6,246 bases of DNA, taken from Halieaceae bacterium. GTDB taxonomy: Bacteria; Pseudomonadota; Gammaproteobacteria; Pseudomonadales; Halieaceae. Positions within the stretch are counted from its first letter, which is position 1; every line of letters begins with the position of its first letter. Both the position numbers and the translations under genes were made by a program. Below the pieces are notes generated by a model. The model saw only the letters and a list, made by a program, of their open reading frames with translations. It made no database searches and was not told the DNA's origin. This document shows positions 1 to 6,246 of this stretch, piece by piece. The stretch spans positions 1 through 6,246 of the forward strand of contig JABJAS010000169.1 in NCBI GenBank assembly GCA_018666055.1, read 5' to 3'.

Positions 1-28
1 GCCAGCCTCGCTTCAAACTCATACCAAT

Positions 29-937
29 ATGTCGCTATCAACGCACTATAAGGGCATTATTCTCGCCGGTGGATCTGGTACCCGACTGCATCCATTAACG
101 ACTACCGTTAGCAAGCAGCTGATGCCGGTCTACGACAAACCTATGATCTACTACCCGCTTGCTACATTGATGCAATCAGGTATTAGGGATGTGCTGATCA
201 TTACCACACCGCAAGATCAACTGGCCTATGCCGACCTATTGGGGGATGGCCGCCAGTGGGGCATCAGTATTCAATACACAGTTCAACCCAGCCCGGACGG
301 CTTGGCACAAGCCTTTTTGCTCGGAGAGGACTTTATTGGCGGCGCACCGGTCTGTTTGATTCTGGGCGATAACATTTTTTATGGTGCCGGCCTTACGACT
401 AAGCTGAAGCGCGCTGCGCAACGCCAAAACGCGGCGTCGGTCTTTGCCTACTATGTGAACGACCCAGAGCGCTATGGCGTGGTTGAGTTCGATGCTGAAG
501 GGCGCGCCATTGGGATTGAGGAAAAACCAGACCAGCCGCGCTCACACTATGCCGTCACCGGTTTGTATTTCTATGATAACGACGTTGTCTCGGTCGCCAA
601 GGGGATTCGTCCCTCTGCTCGAGGTGAGCTCGAAATTACCGATATTAATCGTCACTATCTCGCGCAGGGCACGTTACAAGTCGAAGTCATGGGACAAGGC
701 ACCGCGTGGCTCGATACCGGCACCCACCAATCATTGCTCGATGCCGGCAACTTCATCCGGGTCATTGAAGAACGGCAAGGCCTGAAGGTCGCTTGCTTAG
801 AGGAAATTGCCTATCGGCTGGGCTACATTGATGCCGAGCAGGTGCTGGCATTGGCCGCACCGCTGACCAAAAGCGGGTACGGCGTCTATTTAGAAAGACT
901 TGTGAGTGAAGGCGAGTTTATCTTCGATGGAGATTGA
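29..937 (+). CDS. rmlA: glucose-1-phosphate thymidylyltransferase (RmlA/RfbA)
   Basis: First enzyme of dTDP-L-rhamnose synthesis: it joins glucose-1-phosphate and dTTP to give dTDP-glucose and pyrophosphate in the cytoplasm. The 302-residue product has the usual length. It shows the N-terminal nucleotide-binding signature [11 protein letters not shown] (residues 14-24) followed by K29, which fits the [17 protein letters not shown] block. Also visible are LGDN with the metal-binding Asp (112-115), EEKP (164-167) and [10 protein letters not shown] (224-233). The ATG at 29 is the only start codon close to the conserved core. It adds about seven residues before the usual KGIILAGG beginning, has no clear Shine-Dalgarno sequence, and its frame stays open to the left edge, so the true start could lie outside the window. 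It overlaps rmlC, which supports the rhamnose pathway over the paralogue rffH. Seen: motifs and length. Known: family function. Family assignment is very secure; the start is less so. Confidence 0.96.
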   Translation: MSLSTHYKGIILAGGSGTRLHPLTTTVSKQLMPVYDKPMIYYPLATLMQSGIRDVLIITTPQDQLAYADLLGDGRQWGISIQYTVQPSPDGLAQAFLLGEDFIGGAPVCLILGDNIFYGAGLTTKLKRAAQRQNAASVFAYYVNDPERYGVVEFDAEGRAIGIEEKPDQPRSHYAVTGLYFYDNDVVSVAKGIRPSARGELEITDINRHYLAQGTLQVEVMGQGTAWLDTGTHQSLLDAGNFIRVIEERQGLKVACLEEIAYRLGYIDAEQVLALAAPLTKSGYGVYLERLVSEGEFIFDGD

Positions 938-1496
938 AGCCACCCCAATAGCGGGCGCTACCCTACTGCGCCCTACCGTCCACGGTGATGCTCGTGGATT
1001 TTTTCTTGAGACTTGGCACGCCGATCGCTATGGCGAAGCGGGCATTGATCAGCCATTTGTTCAAGATAATCACAGTCGGTCCTCTCGCGGGATCCTGCGC
1101 GGGCTGCATTTCCAAACGACCCAGCCTCAAGGCAAGCTCGTCAGGGTGACCTCGGGTGAAGTCTTTGATGTGATCGTCGATTGCCGCGCCGACTCGGCAA
1201 GCTGCGGACAGTGGTATGGCGTGACCCTGACGGCGGAAAACCACGAACAGCTCTGGGTGCCACCCGGCTGTGCTCACGGCTTTTATGTATTGAGCAATAG
1301 CGCGGACTTTTTGTACAAGTGCACCGACTACTACCACCCCGACAGCGAAATCACGCTTGCCTGGGATGACCCAACCGTTGGTATCGATTGGCCCATTCTC
1401 GACGGGACACTACCGCAAGTGTCAGAGAAGGACTGCCAGGGTCTTCGCTGGGACGCCCTGCCCCTTTTCAGCAATGAAGCGCTGCGTCAGCCGTAA
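927..1496 (+). CDS. rmlC: dTDP-4-dehydrorhamnose 3,5-epimerase (RmlC/RfbC)
   Basis: Third step of dTDP-rhamnose synthesis: a cofactor-free cupin enzyme that epimerises C3 and C5 of dTDP-4-keto-6-deoxyglucose. From the ATG at 927 the protein has 189 residues, close to the family size. It starts like its relatives, reaching [11 protein letters not shown] at 20-30. Visible landmarks are QDNHSRS (46-52), RGLHFQ with the likely catalytic His61, K70 in the GKLVRV strand, PPGCAHGF (113-119), the YKCTDYY region (130-136) and VSEKD, whose Asp169 probably pairs with the histidine by analogy with characterised RmlC. An in-frame GTG at 906 would add seven residues (196 aa). I prefer 927 because it matches family N-termini, though only a weak GGCGAG precedes it. 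With this start the gene overlaps the rmlA end by 11 bases, so the two are probably translationally coupled. Confidence 0.95.
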   Translation: MEIEATPIAGATLLRPTVHGDARGFFLETWHADRYGEAGIDQPFVQDNHSRSSRGILRGLHFQTTQPQGKLVRVTSGEVFDVIVDCRADSASCGQWYGVTLTAENHEQLWVPPGCAHGFYVLSNSADFLYKCTDYYHPDSEITLAWDDPTVGIDWPILDGTLPQVSEKDCQGLRWDALPLFSNEALRQP

Positions 1497-1629
1497 CCAA
1501 CCATTCTACGCAAAACATGAGACATCCAGTCCAGCAGTGACACTGTTTGTGATGCGCTCACTCGTGTTCTTACCGTCATACGCCTGTTGGCAAAAGCGCG
1601 ATCGACGGCCTGCGCTACTTCGATGGCTT

Positions 1630-1651
1630 AAACAAAAACACTAGAGCAGTG
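1630..1651 (-). terminator. weak candidate intrinsic terminator at the rmlB end
   Basis: Read on the minus strand, CACT-GCTCT-AGTG forms a 4-bp stem (a fifth G-T pair is possible) and is followed directly by TTTTTGTTT. The hairpin includes the rmlB stop codon. The stem is short and AT-rich, so this is only suggestive. No better hairpin with a U-tract appears on either strand of the 144-base convergent gap (1497-1640); for rmlC the best I see is a 4-bp GTGA/TCAC stem near 1549-1561 followed by a loosely T-rich stretch. Confidence 0.25.
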
Positions 1652-2699
1652 ACCGCCACCAGTCCTCGTTATCGAGATACCAATCAACCGTTTTGCTGAG
1701 TCCGGTTTCAAAGGTTTCTTCAGGTACAAAGCCCAGCTCAGCTTCAATTTTTGACGCATCGATCGCATAACGCCAATCGTGGCCAGCGCGATCCGTCACA
1801 AATTCGATCAGGCTCTCGCTGGACAAACCCCGCGCCGCCGGCGCCTTAGGAAATCGTTCAGCTAAGGTCTCGTCAGCCGCAAAGCGCTCGTCTAGCACTC
1901 GGCACAGCAATCTCACGATATCGAGATTAGCCCATTCATTTTGACCACCGATATTATAGACCTCACCTGGGGTCCCCCCCTGAAGCACAGCCGCAATGCC
2001 CCGAGCGTGATCTTCTACGTACAGCCAATCACGAATGTTGGTGCCATCACCATAAATGGGCAGTGCACCACCGTCTAAAATACGCGTCAAACACAGTGGA
2101 ATTAATTTTTCGGGGAAGTGGTAGGGCCCGTAGTTATTCGAGCAGTTGCTCGTTGTGACCTGCAATCCATAAGTATGGTGATACGCCCGCACCATATGAT
2201 CACTCCCCGCCTTACTCGCCGAGTAAGGCGAATTCGGCTCGTAGCGGGTGGTCTCGGTAAAAGGTGGGTCGCTGATAGCGAGTGATCCATAGACCTCGTC
2301 CGTAGAAACATGATGGAAACGGTGCTCGCAACCCGAGCCCGACAACCAGGCGTTGCGGGCAGCGGCAAGCAGGACGTGGGTCCCCTGAAGATTCGTGCGG
2401 ATAAATTCGTCTGGGCCCGTGATCGATCGGTCTACATGGCTCTCTGCGGCAAAATGCACGATGGTGTCGGTACGATAGTCGGTCATGACACGCGCCACTA
2501 GCGCCGCGTCACAAATATCCCCCTCGACAAATTCAATGCGGCCGCTGCCTTCCAATGGCGCTAAGCTGGCGCGATTCCCGGCATAGGTGAGGGCGTCAAG
2601 GACCACCAAAGTGTGTTCTGGATGCGCCTGCGCCCAATGATTCACAAAGTTCACACCGATGAACCCCGCGCCACCTGTCACCAATAAAGACTGTGTCAC
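1641..2699 (-). CDS. rmlB: dTDP-glucose 4,6-dehydratase (RmlB/RfbB)
   Basis: Second enzyme of dTDP-rhamnose synthesis: an NAD-dependent extended short-chain dehydrogenase that converts dTDP-glucose to dTDP-4-keto-6-deoxyglucose. From the GTG at 2699 the product has 352 residues, near the roughly 355-360 usual for the family. The Rossmann motif TGGAGFIG is at 8-15, the catalytic T133-D134-E135 lies in STDEVYG, and Y159 and K163 lie in PYSASK. SNNYGPYHFPEKLIP (187-201), which binds the sugar nucleotide, and YGDGTNIRDWLYVEDH (216-231) are also family hallmarks. An upstream ATG at 2750 would add 17 residues, but these lie inside rmlD and precede the point where relatives begin. The GTG has GGGAG 10 bases upstream and starts 4 bases after the rmlD stop, pointing to one transcript with rmlD. 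A run of seven G (minus strand) encodes G241-G242. Confidence 0.96.
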   Translation of the reverse strand: MTQSLLVTGGAGFIGVNFVNHWAQAHPEHTLVVLDALTYAGNRASLAPLEGSGRIEFVEGDICDAALVARVMTDYRTDTIVHFAAESHVDRSITGPDEFIRTNLQGTHVLLAAARNAWLSGSGCEHRFHHVSTDEVYGSLAISDPPFTETTRYEPNSPYSASKAGSDHMVRAYHHTYGLQVTTSNCSNNYGPYHFPEKLIPLCLTRILDGGALPIYGDGTNIRDWLYVEDHARGIAAVLQGGTPGEVYNIGGQNEWANLDIVRLLCRVLDERFAADETLAERFPKAPAARGLSSESLIEFVTDRAGHDWRYAIDASKIEAELGFVPEETFETGLSKTVDWYLDNEDWWRSLL

Positions 2700-2703
2700 G
2701 ATA

Positions 2704-3585
2704 TTAAGACTCCCTCGCCTTGACTGCCCGTAAATTGTCACGCAATGCATCGCGCCAAGGGCGCTGCACCACGCCTAGTTGGTGACACGTTTGTTTTACA
2801 TTCAGCACACTGTAAGCAGGCCGCTTGGCAGCCGTCGGAAATGCTGAGGTGGTAATGGGATCTACTGTGGCCGGGGTCGTTAACAGCCCGATGGCCGTCG
2901 CCTCATCACGAATGGCACAGGCAAATTCATACCAACTGATTTCACCCTTGTCGCTCCAATGGAAAAGACCTGTCGCCTCAGGCTCCTGCGCTAAGCGCCA
3001 ACAAATATGGGCAAGGCTGGATGCTGACGTAGGAGCGCCCACTTGATCACTGACAACCCCCACCGCACCGCGCTCTCGCATGAGGCGCAACATCGTGAGC
3101 ATGAAATTCTTGCCTTGGGGGGCATAGACCCAGCTGGCGCGCACCACCGCATGGCTCGCGTCACTGGCAAGCACTGCTTGCTCTCCCTGTAATTTCGTTT
3201 CGCCATAAACCCCTAGGGGTGCAGGAGTGTCTGTTGTTGAGTAGGCGGACGTTGCGGCGCCATCAAACACAAAATCAGTCGAAACATGCACGAGGCGAAT
3301 ACCTCGCTCGGCGCAGAGCGCCGCTAATCGTTTCGGCGCTCCAGCGTTAAGCGCCTGCGCACAGTGGAGATCATTCTCTGCCGCATCCACCGCCGTGTAG
3401 GCAGCGGCGTTGATTATTATTTGGGGCGATGACCGCTGGAGGCAATCGCGGAGTGCTGCGTCGTCAGTCACATCGCATTGCGCTCGAGTGAGCCCAAGAA
3501 CGCGCAGTTGCGATGGCGCCGCTGCCACGCAAGCTTGTCCAAGTTGACCGCCCGCGCCCAGCACCAGTGCCAGCGGGTCACTCAC
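2704..3585 (-). CDS. rmlD: dTDP-4-dehydrorhamnose reductase (RmlD/RfbD)
   Basis: Last step of dTDP-rhamnose synthesis: NAD(P)H-dependent reduction of dTDP-4-keto-L-rhamnose to dTDP-L-rhamnose. From the GTG at 3585 the protein has 293 residues, typical for RmlD. The Rossmann glycine motif GAGGQLG is at 10-16, NAAAYTAVDAAE at 59-70, the T103-D104 pair lies in VSTDFVFDG, and the catalytic Y127 and K131 lie in YGETK. Later family blocks such as RASWVY, GVVSDQVGAPTSA and RPAYSVL are present. A GTG at 3603 would add six residues, but the 3585 start has GGAAG seven bases upstream and brings the glycine motif to the usual distance from the N-terminus. That start shares bases with the preceding lipase stop (GTGA), which suggests coupled translation. 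rmlB follows after 4 bases. Confidence 0.95.
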   Translation of the reverse strand: MSDPLALVLGAGGQLGQACVAAAPSQLRVLGLTRAQCDVTDDAALRDCLQRSSPQIIINAAAYTAVDAAENDLHCAQALNAGAPKRLAALCAERGIRLVHVSTDFVFDGAATSAYSTTDTPAPLGVYGETKLQGEQAVLASDASHAVVRASWVYAPQGKNFMLTMLRLMRERGAVGVVSDQVGAPTSASSLAHICWRLAQEPEATGLFHWSDKGEISWYEFACAIRDEATAIGLLTTPATVDPITTSAFPTAAKRPAYSVLNVKQTCHQLGVVQRPWRDALRDNLRAVKARES

Positions 3586-4388
3586 AAATGCGCTTCCAAC
3601 CACTCTGCGAATCGGGCCATCACTGCCTCGGACTCAGGTTCATTAAAAATCTCGTGGTAGAGGTCAGGCCACCAGTCCAGCGTTTTATCTTGAGATCCCA
3701 ATGCCTGAAAAAAAGCGCGCGATCCATCGGGCATCGCCATGACATCTGCTTCCCCATGGGCAATGTAAACCGGCAAAGTAATGTGCTCCGCACCCGAGAT
3801 GGCGTCGCTCATCGCACTCAGTAGTTCCATCCCCAAAGCGGCGGTGATTTTGCCGTTATAGACCAAAGGATCGGCAATATAATCGGCCACTACCGCTGGG
3901 TCACGACTGATCTGGCTCGCCTCTAAACTCATCATGCCTATTTTGGGCAATACGGCGCGCAATAGCCGGCCCAACCAAAGCGTTACCGGAGATACCACCT
4001 CGTCTGCGGCAAAAGCCGGGCCAGAGAACATGGCGCCTCGGTAGGACTGCGCATCTTGAAGCAGTAGGTGCGCGGCAATTAAACCGCCCATGCTGTGCCC
4101 AAGTGTGAAAATGGGTATATCCGGATACCAACCGCTGATCGCGTCACGCAACTCGATGAGGGGAACAAGATAATCGCTGAACTGAGTAACATGGGCGCGA
4201 GTACCCGGTGACGCACCGTGGCCGATATGATCAGGACCCACGACGGCGATGTTTCTCGCATTAAAATAAGCCGCCAACCGCTCGTACCGCCCCGTATGCT
4301 CAGCCAGCCCGTGCATCAACAAAATGCAGGCTTTTGCGTCTTGTACCGGCCAATGACGATACTGAATGCCCGAAGACAAGGATTCCAT
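3582..4388 (-). CDS. alpha/beta hydrolase, monoacylglycerol lipase / lysophospholipase type
   Basis: A 268-residue serine hydrolase of the family that includes monoacylglycerol lipases and PldB-like lysophospholipases. It shows MHGLAEHTGRY (25-35) with the HG oxyanion-hole element, PDHIGHGAS (52-60), the nucleophile elbow GHSMGG with Ser99, SRDPAVVADYIADPLVYNGK (161-180), which is characteristic of the monoacylglycerol-lipase branch, HGEADVM with the acid Asp215, and YHEIFNE with His245. The triad Ser99-Asp215-His245 is therefore complete. No signal peptide is visible, so it is probably cytoplasmic or membrane-associated from the inside. The ATG at 4388 has a strong AGGTGGAG, with GGAG eight bases upstream. 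It lies 127 bases after ilvE and its stop overlaps the rmlD start. The substrate cannot be read from sequence: monoacylglycerol, lysophospholipid or another ester are all possible. The family call is firm and the precise activity is inferred. Confidence 0.88.
   Translation of the reverse strand: MESLSSGIQYRHWPVQDAKACILLMHGLAEHTGRYERLAAYFNARNIAVVGPDHIGHGASPGTRAHVTQFSDYLVPLIELRDAISGWYPDIPIFTLGHSMGGLIAAHLLLQDAQSYRGAMFSGPAFAADEVVSPVTLWLGRLLRAVLPKIGMMSLEASQISRDPAVVADYIADPLVYNGKITAALGMELLSAMSDAISGAEHITLPVYIAHGEADVMAMPDGSRAFFQALGSQDKTLDWWPDLYHEIFNEPESEAVMARFAEWLEAHL
3593..3597 (-). promoter_or_regulatory. Shine-Dalgarno site that decides the rmlD start
   Basis: On the minus strand GGAAG lies seven bases before the GTG at 3585, inside the last codons of the lipase gene. 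This spacing favours the 3585 start over the GTG at 3603. Ribosomes ending the lipase at the overlapping TGA could re-initiate here. Confidence 0.55.
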
Positions 4389-4396
4389 AGTGTGAT

Positions 4397-4404
4397 CTCC
4401 ACCT
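4397..4404 (-). promoter_or_regulatory. strong Shine-Dalgarno site of the lipase gene
   Basis: On the minus strand AGGTGGAG is a near-consensus ribosome binding site whose GGAG ends eight bases before the ATG at 4388. It is the best such site in the window and confirms this start. Confidence 0.65.
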
Positions 4405-4452
4405 AACTCGAACAGTGCTACCGCTGATGCGCATTCCTACACTATTCAGTGC

Positions 4453-4481
4453 ACCTTACCGTCGCTACGTCACGTCGCCAA
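4453..4481 (-). promoter_or_regulatory. tentative promoter upstream of lipase-rmlD-rmlB
   Basis: In the 127-base gap after ilvE, the minus strand has TTGGCG (4481-4476), a 17-base spacer and TAAGGT (4458-4453). The first element matches four of six bases of the sigma70 -35 consensus and the second three of six of the -10. Such matches are common by chance, so the call rests mainly on position and spacing. The alternative is that the lipase, rmlD and rmlB are read through from glnE-ilvE. Confidence 0.15.
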
Positions 4482-4515
4482 CCGTCACACAGTGCCTTGT
4501 GATCCCGTAATCCTG

Positions 4516-5439
4516 CTATGCGATAGGCGCCAGCCAGTCGGCATAATCTGCCTGCGCGCCGCGCACTGACTCGAGATAAATACGTTGTAAAGTTTCGGTA
4601 ATCGGCCCGCGAACCCCGCTACCAATAGTGCGATTGTCCACTTCGCGAATCGGGACAACCTCGGCTGCCGTACCGGTAAAAAAAGCTTCATCTGCGACAT
4701 AGACTTCATCGCGGGTAATGCGCTTTTCCTTCACGGTAAGACCCTGATCTTCCGCAATACGAATAATACTGTCGCGGGTAATGCCCTCTAAACACGAGGT
4801 CAATTCTGGCGTGTACAGCACCCCATTGCGTACCAAGAAAACGTTCTCACCACTGCCCTCAGCGACGTAACCCTCGTTATCTAACAGCAGCGCCTCTTCG
4901 AAGCCGGCATCCAAAGCTTCCCTCAACGCGAGAATAGAATTGATATAGTTGCCATTGGCTTTGGCCTTGCACATGGTGATGTTCACATGGTGGCGAGTAT
5001 AGCTCGACGTTGCGACACGAATACCGCGGTTCATCGCTTCGGGGTCCATATACGAAGGCCATGCCCACGCGGCCACCATGACATGTGTTTTCAAATTATC
5101 AGCGCGCAATCCCATCCCTTCCGAACCGAGAAAGCACATCGGACGGATATACGCCTCATCTAACCCATTGGCACGCACCACCTCACGCTGCGCCTCACTC
5201 AGCGTCTCTTTGTCAAAGGGCATCTCCATCCGCAGAATGTGAGCAGAGCGAAACAAGCGATCGGTATGCTCCTGCAAACGAAAAATAGCGGCGCCCTGTG
5301 AGGTGTTGTACGCACGCACTCCCTCGAAAACACCCAACCCGTAATGGAAGGTGTGAGTCAAAACATGCACCTTCGCTTCCTGCCAGGGAACCATTTCGCC
5401 ATCGAGCCAAATATGGCCGGTGAGTTGTGAGAGATCCAT
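4516..5439 (-). CDS. ilvE: branched-chain amino acid aminotransferase (IlvE)
   Basis: A PLP-dependent class IV aminotransferase that interconverts leucine, isoleucine and valine with their 2-keto acids, using glutamate/2-oxoglutarate. The 307-residue length is typical of bacterial IlvE. Visible are the N-terminal IWLDGEMVPW (10-19), THTFHYGLGVFEGVRAY (28-44), RLF (61-63), RP at 99-100, the PLP-binding lysine in CKAKANGNYINS (most likely K160), EGSGEN with Glu194 and Asn199, GITRDSII and FFTGTAAEVVPI near the phosphate-binding end. The ATG at 5439 has AAAGGA six bases upstream. It begins 34 bases after the glnE stop on the same strand, so the two genes are probably co-transcribed. The stop is the TAG at 4516-4518; no clear terminator hairpin follows. 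D-amino-acid aminotransferase and aminodeoxychorismate lyase share the fold, but the motifs and length fit IlvE best. Confidence 0.96.
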   Translation of the reverse strand: MDLSQLTGHIWLDGEMVPWQEAKVHVLTHTFHYGLGVFEGVRAYNTSQGAAIFRLQEHTDRLFRSAHILRMEMPFDKETLSEAQREVVRANGLDEAYIRPMCFLGSEGMGLRADNLKTHVMVAAWAWPSYMDPEAMNRGIRVATSSYTRHHVNITMCKAKANGNYINSILALREALDAGFEEALLLDNEGYVAEGSGENVFLVRNGVLYTPELTSCLEGITRDSIIRIAEDQGLTVKEKRITRDEVYVADEAFFTGTAAEVVPIREVDNRTIGSGVRGPITETLQRIYLESVRGAQADYADWLAPIA

Positions 5440-5473
5440 ACTACGTCCTTTACAGAGCCACCAAGGCCCGACT

Positions 5474-6246
5474 TTATGTTGCTTGAAGACCGGGCAATAA
5501 TGCCTCTGTCACCCGTTTTACCTGCTCGCGACCCGCCACATGCGCGGCCGCCTCAACCTGTGTGTCCGCACCTTGCAGTGCAAGCCCGTGTAATGCGCTT
5601 CGGTACATCAAATAACGGCTCGACAGCACCGCCGCCTGATCCGCGCTCAGGACGCCCACTTGTTCAAGGGTTTCCAATAAACGGATCACATCTGACCACT
5701 GCGCCAGCGACGGATGCTCGGACGCATGGGCTAACACGAGGTATTGCACCACAAATTCGATGTCGACAATACCACCTTGATCACGCTTGATATCAAAGTG
5801 CTCAATTCCGCGGTTGATCGATGCCTGCTCGGTCAGCATTTTGTGACGCATATCCCGCACGGCTGCTGACAATGCGGGCACCTCCCGCGGCAAAGTCAGT
5901 ACCTCTCGGCGCAGTTGCTCCAGCGATTCCCTCAGCGAGGGGTCACCCGCGACCGTGCGGCTGCGCACCAAAGCCTGATGCTCCCACGTCCAAGCAGATT
6001 CGAGCTGATAACGTCTGAAACCGGTGAGGGTCGTAGCAACCAACCCAGAGTCTCCGTCAGGGCGCAATCGAAGGTCCACCTCGTATAACCTTCCTGAAAA
6101 CATTTGCGCCGACAGCACATGGGTCACCCGCTGGGCGAGTCGCGTATAAAAACGGCTGTTGTCGATCACTTTAGGACCAGCGGTTTGTCCATCGGCACCA
6201 TTAAATACAAACACCAAATCAAGATCTGAACCATAACTCAACTCAA
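5474..6246 (-). CDS. glnE: GlnE C-terminal part: glutamine synthetase adenylyltransferase (partial)
   Basis: The 3' end of the bifunctional enzyme that adenylylates and deadenylylates glutamine synthetase in response to PII and glutamine. The 5' part lies beyond the right edge: the frame is open to base 6246, and the apparent TTG start at 6241 is an internal Leu within the conserved ELSYGSDLDLVF stretch. The visible 256 residues are roughly the last quarter of a protein of about 950 residues. They contain the second nucleotidyltransferase domain with GSDLDL (residues 5-10, two metal-binding Asp), the YEVDLRLRPDGDSG block, WTWEHQALVRSR and DIKRDQGGIVDIEFVVQYLV, then a helical C-terminal tail ending in GLQAT. 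In E. coli GlnE this second domain carries the adenylylation activity. Nothing looks broken. ilvE follows 34 bases downstream. Confidence 0.95.
   Translation of the reverse strand, partial: ELSYGSDLDLVFVFNGADGQTAGPKVIDNSRFYTRLAQRVTHVLSAQMFSGRLYEVDLRLRPDGDSGLVATTLTGFRRYQLESAWTWEHQALVRSRTVAGDPSLRESLEQLRREVLTLPREVPALSAAVRDMRHKMLTEQASINRGIEHFDIKRDQGGIVDIEFVVQYLVLAHASEHPSLAQWSDVIRLLETLEQVGVLSADQAAVLSSRYLMYRSALHGLALQGADTQVEAAAHVAGREQVKRVTEALLPGLQAT

Noticed and set aside
1535..1545. Palindrome CAGTGACACTG followed by TTTGT, considered as an rmlC terminator
   Set aside because: The two arms are separated by a single base, so a hairpin cannot form well, and the T-tract is too short.
1595..1616. AGCGC...GCGCT inverted repeat in the convergent gap
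   Set aside because: Only a 5-bp stem with a loop of about 12 bases, and no T-run follows on either strand.
1357..1644. A 95-codon open frame on the + strand running from within rmlC across the gap to rmlB
   Set aside because: Most of it is an alternative frame of rmlC, its product resembles nothing I know, and no ribosome binding site supports it.
2704..3603. rmlD starting at GTG 3603
   Set aside because: The 3585 GTG has a well-spaced GGAAG and fits the family N-terminus better; the 3603 site has no good ribosome binding site.
4678..4684. A7 tract in ilvE and a similar A7 at 3708-3714 in the lipase, considered as slippage sites
   Set aside because: Both simply encode Phe-Phe inside conserved motifs (EAFFTGT and RAFFQAL), and runs of seven A are common by chance.
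5474..6241. glnE as a short complete gene starting at TTG 6241
   Set aside because: The TTG is an internal Leu in the conserved nucleotidyltransferase motif and the frame continues to the window edge, so the gene is cut by the window and is not a natural short form.

Overview
The window carries seven protein-coding genes, all readily assigned to known families, and looks like ordinary chromosomal DNA from a gammaproteobacterium. The evidence for that group is the protein similarity I recognise in GlnE and IlvE, the glnE-ilvE gene pair (also adjacent in pseudomonads, next to lipopolysaccharide genes), and the moderate, slightly GC-rich composition. A more precise placement, for example a marine group, would be a guess. 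I see no mobile element, CRISPR array, tRNA or rRNA.

Layout: on the + strand, rmlA (29-937) and rmlC (about 927-1496) overlap. They face a leftward block on the - strand that reads, in transcription order, glnE (cut by the right edge, 6246-5474), ilvE (5439-4516), an alpha/beta hydrolase of the monoacylglycerol-lipase type (4388-3582), rmlD (3585-2704) and rmlB (2699-1641). The two blocks converge on a 144-base gap (1497-1640) that holds at most a weak terminator for rmlB.

Function: RmlA, RmlB, RmlC and RmlD together are the complete four-step route from glucose-1-phosphate and dTTP to dTDP-L-rhamnose, the rhamnosyl donor for O-antigen, capsule or other surface glycans. The set is complete, but it is split into two convergent units (AC and DB) instead of the common single operon. 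On the - strand the lipase stop and rmlD start overlap in a GTGA, and rmlB starts 4 bases after rmlD, so lipase, rmlD and rmlB are probably co-translated. glnE (nitrogen regulation of glutamine synthetase) and ilvE (branched-chain amino acid transamination) lie just upstream and may feed the same transcript, although a 127-base gap separates ilvE from the lipase.

I find no convincing undescribed system. The points most worth checking are the split convergent rml arrangement and the tight coupling of a lipase to rhamnose synthesis.
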